This document shows, piece after piece, positions 7,601 through 8,427 of a stretch of 8,427 nucleotides of DNA; the first letter of the stretch is position 1, and each line of letters starts with the position of its first letter. The position numbers were made by a program, and so were the translations under genes. The DNA is from an uncultured Burkholderiales bacterium (GTDB lineage Bacteria; Pseudomonadota; Gammaproteobacteria; Burkholderiales; Burkholderiaceae_C). Below the pieces are notes generated by a model. The model was not told the DNA's origin. It searched no databases and saw nothing but the letters and a program-made list of their open reading frames with translations. The stretch covers positions 1 through 8,427 of the forward strand of contig CAIODK010000145.1 in NCBI GenBank assembly GCA_903856995.1, given 5' to 3'.

Positions 7601-7636
7601 TTTGTTAACGACAAAACCCATGGGTCAATACGCTGA
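4622..7636 (+). CDS. Membrane-bound sensor GGDEF-EAL protein with PAS and GAF domains (c-di-GMP synthesis/degradation)
   Basis: Domain order in the 1004 residues: transmembrane helix 1 (about 31-52), a periplasmic sensor region (53-168) of uncertain family, transmembrane helix 2 (about 170-190), a linker, PAS (about 262-368), GAF (about 380-525), GGDEF (about 530-697) and EAL (about 710-955), then a 50-residue tail without a recognised domain. The cyclase motif is SGDEF (615-619), a common active variant, with an RxxD inhibitory site (Arg606-Asp609) five residues before it. The EAL domain keeps EALLRW (743-748), the Asn of SINLSP, EITES, IDDFGTGYSS (863-872), LKID, AEGVET and the Gln of EIQGFYFS, so phosphodiesterase activity is also expected. 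The start is probably TTG 4622, in ATTGA overlapping the previous stop, with TTAGG at 4612-4616; GTG 4664 is an alternative. The overlap implies translational coupling to the PhnD-like protein, the likely ligand-binding partner. Runs of G8 (4954-4961) and G7 (5059-5065) lie in the sensor-region coding sequence. Confidence 0.95.
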   Translation: MSATAPNHDRIGTIVKRLSRWLAPDTLASRVFLIYAVALLVFGLTGFGLLLAERFSQRIESNLQEAQKMIDLSKLTLSNSAVIGDFDTIDRTLSAMIQNSPLREVIYKDHEGGVIQSQLSSELHAPDWLFAFVSARLPDLQHLVSVGGRNYGQLTLSFDVNRVTNEHWDLVLRLTALVLLSLGIGLKIMHSMLKRWLGNFDRLEAFETQVLAGVVNAQAVLPVGAPLEMRQAVAVINRTAGSLRAQFGQQIHVLMDTLIQHKKAMDEATIACELDSEGRLTEANDRFVAAIGLPHDLLLGHRLQDIGYDEVTENLRWQPSPQIWHGEVRVHDSQVNSYWHQRSIVPIFDEAEKVKKYLCIDIDVSSQKKLESNLVAQVRRENILAQLGRQALKEQNFSDLADQIVEAARTSLHASHSALIVRTPDRTEPYLLAGKGWTAEWLGRDMPQAFGDRGTGLSRTTLSLLPEMLKAHKLSNAQVYSVDSMESGDYGLTLAVASRVAQYYTDADHNFLKNMLNILSVAMEKNRLREKLIYLAQYDDLTGLPNRSLLLERLQLALKEAKFQGRRLGLIYLDLDRFKLLNDTFGHQAGDLLLLQAARRMTSCLRAGDTVARLSGDEFAILLPDLEHSADIESVARKILLKLAEPFDLNGQVAYVTASIGASIFPDHGSDSELLLGNADRAMYSAKETSRNDFHFYSEEMNSDEKDQLEFDMLLRGALSRDEFLLLYQPKVDLRNGQICGFEALLRWRHPKRGVVGPTEFMSQLEETGMIVIVGEWVINCVAKQIILWQAEGLCVPRVSINLSPRQLMASNLDAKLQTIIANTGVDPKLMEFEITESNLMHKPALIAPELERFRSYGMSISIDDFGTGYSSLAYLKRFPLDILKIDRSFISELNANPDDSAITWAIINLAHILKLKVVAEGVETVHQLDMLHEQGCDEIQGFYFSEPVSADDCALMLREVRCLNWVPQLNTPGGGHWRNGITDALSSRRREHFVNDKTHGSIR
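7590..7595 (+). promoter_or_regulatory. Ribosome binding site GGAGAG deciding a TTG start
   Basis: GGAGAG lies within the 3' end of the GGDEF-EAL gene and ends 6 bases before TTG 7602. It is 24 bases from the ATG at 7620, too far for that codon. This is the clearest ribosome site in the second transcription unit and supports the TTG as the true start of the hydrolase-like gene. Confidence 0.6.
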
Positions 7637-8414
7637 GTTCACAGCGCCAGACAAGCACCGATTCCGGGCGTTTGTTGCGCAGCCATCAAGCCCTCCACGA
7701 GGAGCCTTGGTTCTCTTGCATGAGATGGATGCAAGATCGATCAATCGGGTTGATTCGGGTGCAAACCGCAACCCCATGCCCGGGGTGAGCCAGCGCATCA
7801 GGGCCTTGGCCAACGAGCATGCGTCCAGAGGCTACCTGGTGGTTGCGCCATCGCTGTTTGGCCGAGGCCGCGCAGGAAAGGACCATGGGTACAAATACCA
7901 GATTGTATTTTCGGGTGAACAATTGTTTAACCCTTTGCAGCCTGTAGATTCAAGCCGTGCCATGCTGGACGTCCAGACCGTGGTGGCTTGGGCCCAGGGG
8001 CAGGTGACTCAGGGCAGAGTGGGCATCATGGGTTTTTGCTGGGGTGGATTGCTCGCCTGGGAATCCGCATGCACCATGCCACAAGTTTTCGCAGCCGCTT
8101 CATTTTATGGAGGGGGGATGACCCACCCGGAGGTGAGCAGTTGGCGGCCGATGTGTCCAGTGCTGGTCCATCTGCCCTCAACAGGCCTGTTCATGACGCA
8201 AGAATCCATGGATGAGTTTGTGGCCGTGCAGCGCGATCAGCATGAGGCTAACCAGCTAGCAGGCCAGAGTCCAAAAATTCCGATGGTTCAAATCGAACAG
8301 TACGATGCAGGGTATGGGTTTGACAACGTCGGCAGCCGACAGCACGATCTTATGGCATCGCAATCGGCCAGATTGAAAACGAGTGCATTCTTTGACAAGT
8401 ACCTTAACTTTTAG
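7602..8414 (+). CDS. Dienelactone hydrolase family protein with a degenerate catalytic triad
   Basis: The 270-residue product has an alpha/beta-hydrolase fold of the dienelactone hydrolase (DLH) family: GALVLLHEMD (residues 34-43, with Glu41 at the family's conserved HE), YLVVAPSLFGRGR (78-90), the nucleophile elbow GFCWGG with Cys146 (144-149), AAASFYGGG and PVLVHLPST (186-194). No signal peptide is seen, so it is cytoplasmic. By comparison with typical DLH sequences the triad Asp (usually in a GxxD stretch after PVLxH) falls on Gly195, and the triad His (usually GHGF) is Tyr238 in DAGYGF. Only the Cys remains, so ordinary hydrolase activity is doubtful. Length is a little over the usual 230-250. 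The first 35 bases overlap the GGDEF-EAL gene, and a good GGAGAG ribosome site supports TTG 7602; ATG 7620 is the alternative. The overlap suggests co-transcription. Fold assignment is sure; role is unknown, and sequence error or decay is possible though the frame is open throughout. Confidence 0.85.
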   Translation: MLTTKPMGQYAEFTAPDKHRFRAFVAQPSSPPRGALVLLHEMDARSINRVDSGANRNPMPGVSQRIRALANEHASRGYLVVAPSLFGRGRAGKDHGYKYQIVFSGEQLFNPLQPVDSSRAMLDVQTVVAWAQGQVTQGRVGIMGFCWGGLLAWESACTMPQVFAAASFYGGGMTHPEVSSWRPMCPVLVHLPSTGLFMTQESMDEFVAVQRDQHEANQLAGQSPKIPMVQIEQYDAGYGFDNVGSRQHDLMASQSARLKTSAFFDKYLNF

Positions 8415-8427
8415 GATTAGTTAAAAG
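8408..8427 (+). terminator. Inverted repeat at the end of the hydrolase-like gene, possible terminator cut by window edge
   Basis: CTTTTA at 8408-8413 and TAAAAG at 8422-8427 are exact inverted copies with an 8-base loop, spanning the TAG stop codon. The stem is AT-rich and the window ends at its last base, so any continuation or T run cannot be seen. Confidence 0.2.

Overview
The window looks like chromosomal DNA of a Gram-negative proteobacterium, most likely a betaproteobacterium of the order Burkholderiales. The main pointer is a Bug/TctC-type periplasmic solute receptor beside a small catabolic operon, a pattern typical of that order. Base composition is moderate, genes are tightly packed, and two genes appear to start at TTG. 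No RNA gene, CRISPR array, insertion sequence or phage gene was seen. The assignment to a clade is inference from gene content, not from a marker gene.

Layout. (1) Positions 1-578, minus strand: the N-terminal two thirds or so of a Bug/TctC solute-binding protein, cut by the window edge. (2) Positions 579-666: an 88-base divergent promoter region with an inverted repeat. (3) Positions 667-3561, plus strand: a tight three-gene operon encoding an isocitrate lyase/PEP mutase superfamily lyase, an aconitase-superfamily large subunit (LeuC-like) and the matching small subunit (LeuD-like). (4) Positions 3562-3725: an AT-rich spacer with weak hairpins and a possible promoter. (5) Positions 3726-8414, plus strand: a second tight unit of three overlapping genes. 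These encode a secreted PhnD-like binding protein, a 1004-residue membrane GGDEF-EAL protein with PAS and GAF domains, and a dienelactone-hydrolase-fold protein that has lost two of its three catalytic residues.

How the genes may work together. The first operon reads as a catabolic module rather than leucine biosynthesis. A hydro-lyase of the LeuCD type would interconvert an unsaturated dicarboxylate and a malate-type hydroxyacid, and the lyase would cleave that hydroxyacid to pyruvate (or another 2-oxoacid) plus a carboxylate. The divergent Bug protein could capture the substrate in the periplasm. The closest known precedent is the dimethylmaleate hydratase (DmdAB) plus 2,3-dimethylmalate lyase pair of nicotinate fermentation, but the true substrate cannot be read from the sequence.

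The second unit looks like a ligand-sensing c-di-GMP module: a periplasmic binding protein with no ABC permease or ATPase beside it, overlapping by four bases a transmembrane protein with apparently intact cyclase and phosphodiesterase motifs. The known analogue is NspS-MbaA of Vibrio cholerae, which uses an unrelated type of binding protein. The most unusual details are two poly-G tracts in the sensor-domain coding region, where one-base slippage would truncate the protein, and the degenerate hydrolase that closes the unit.
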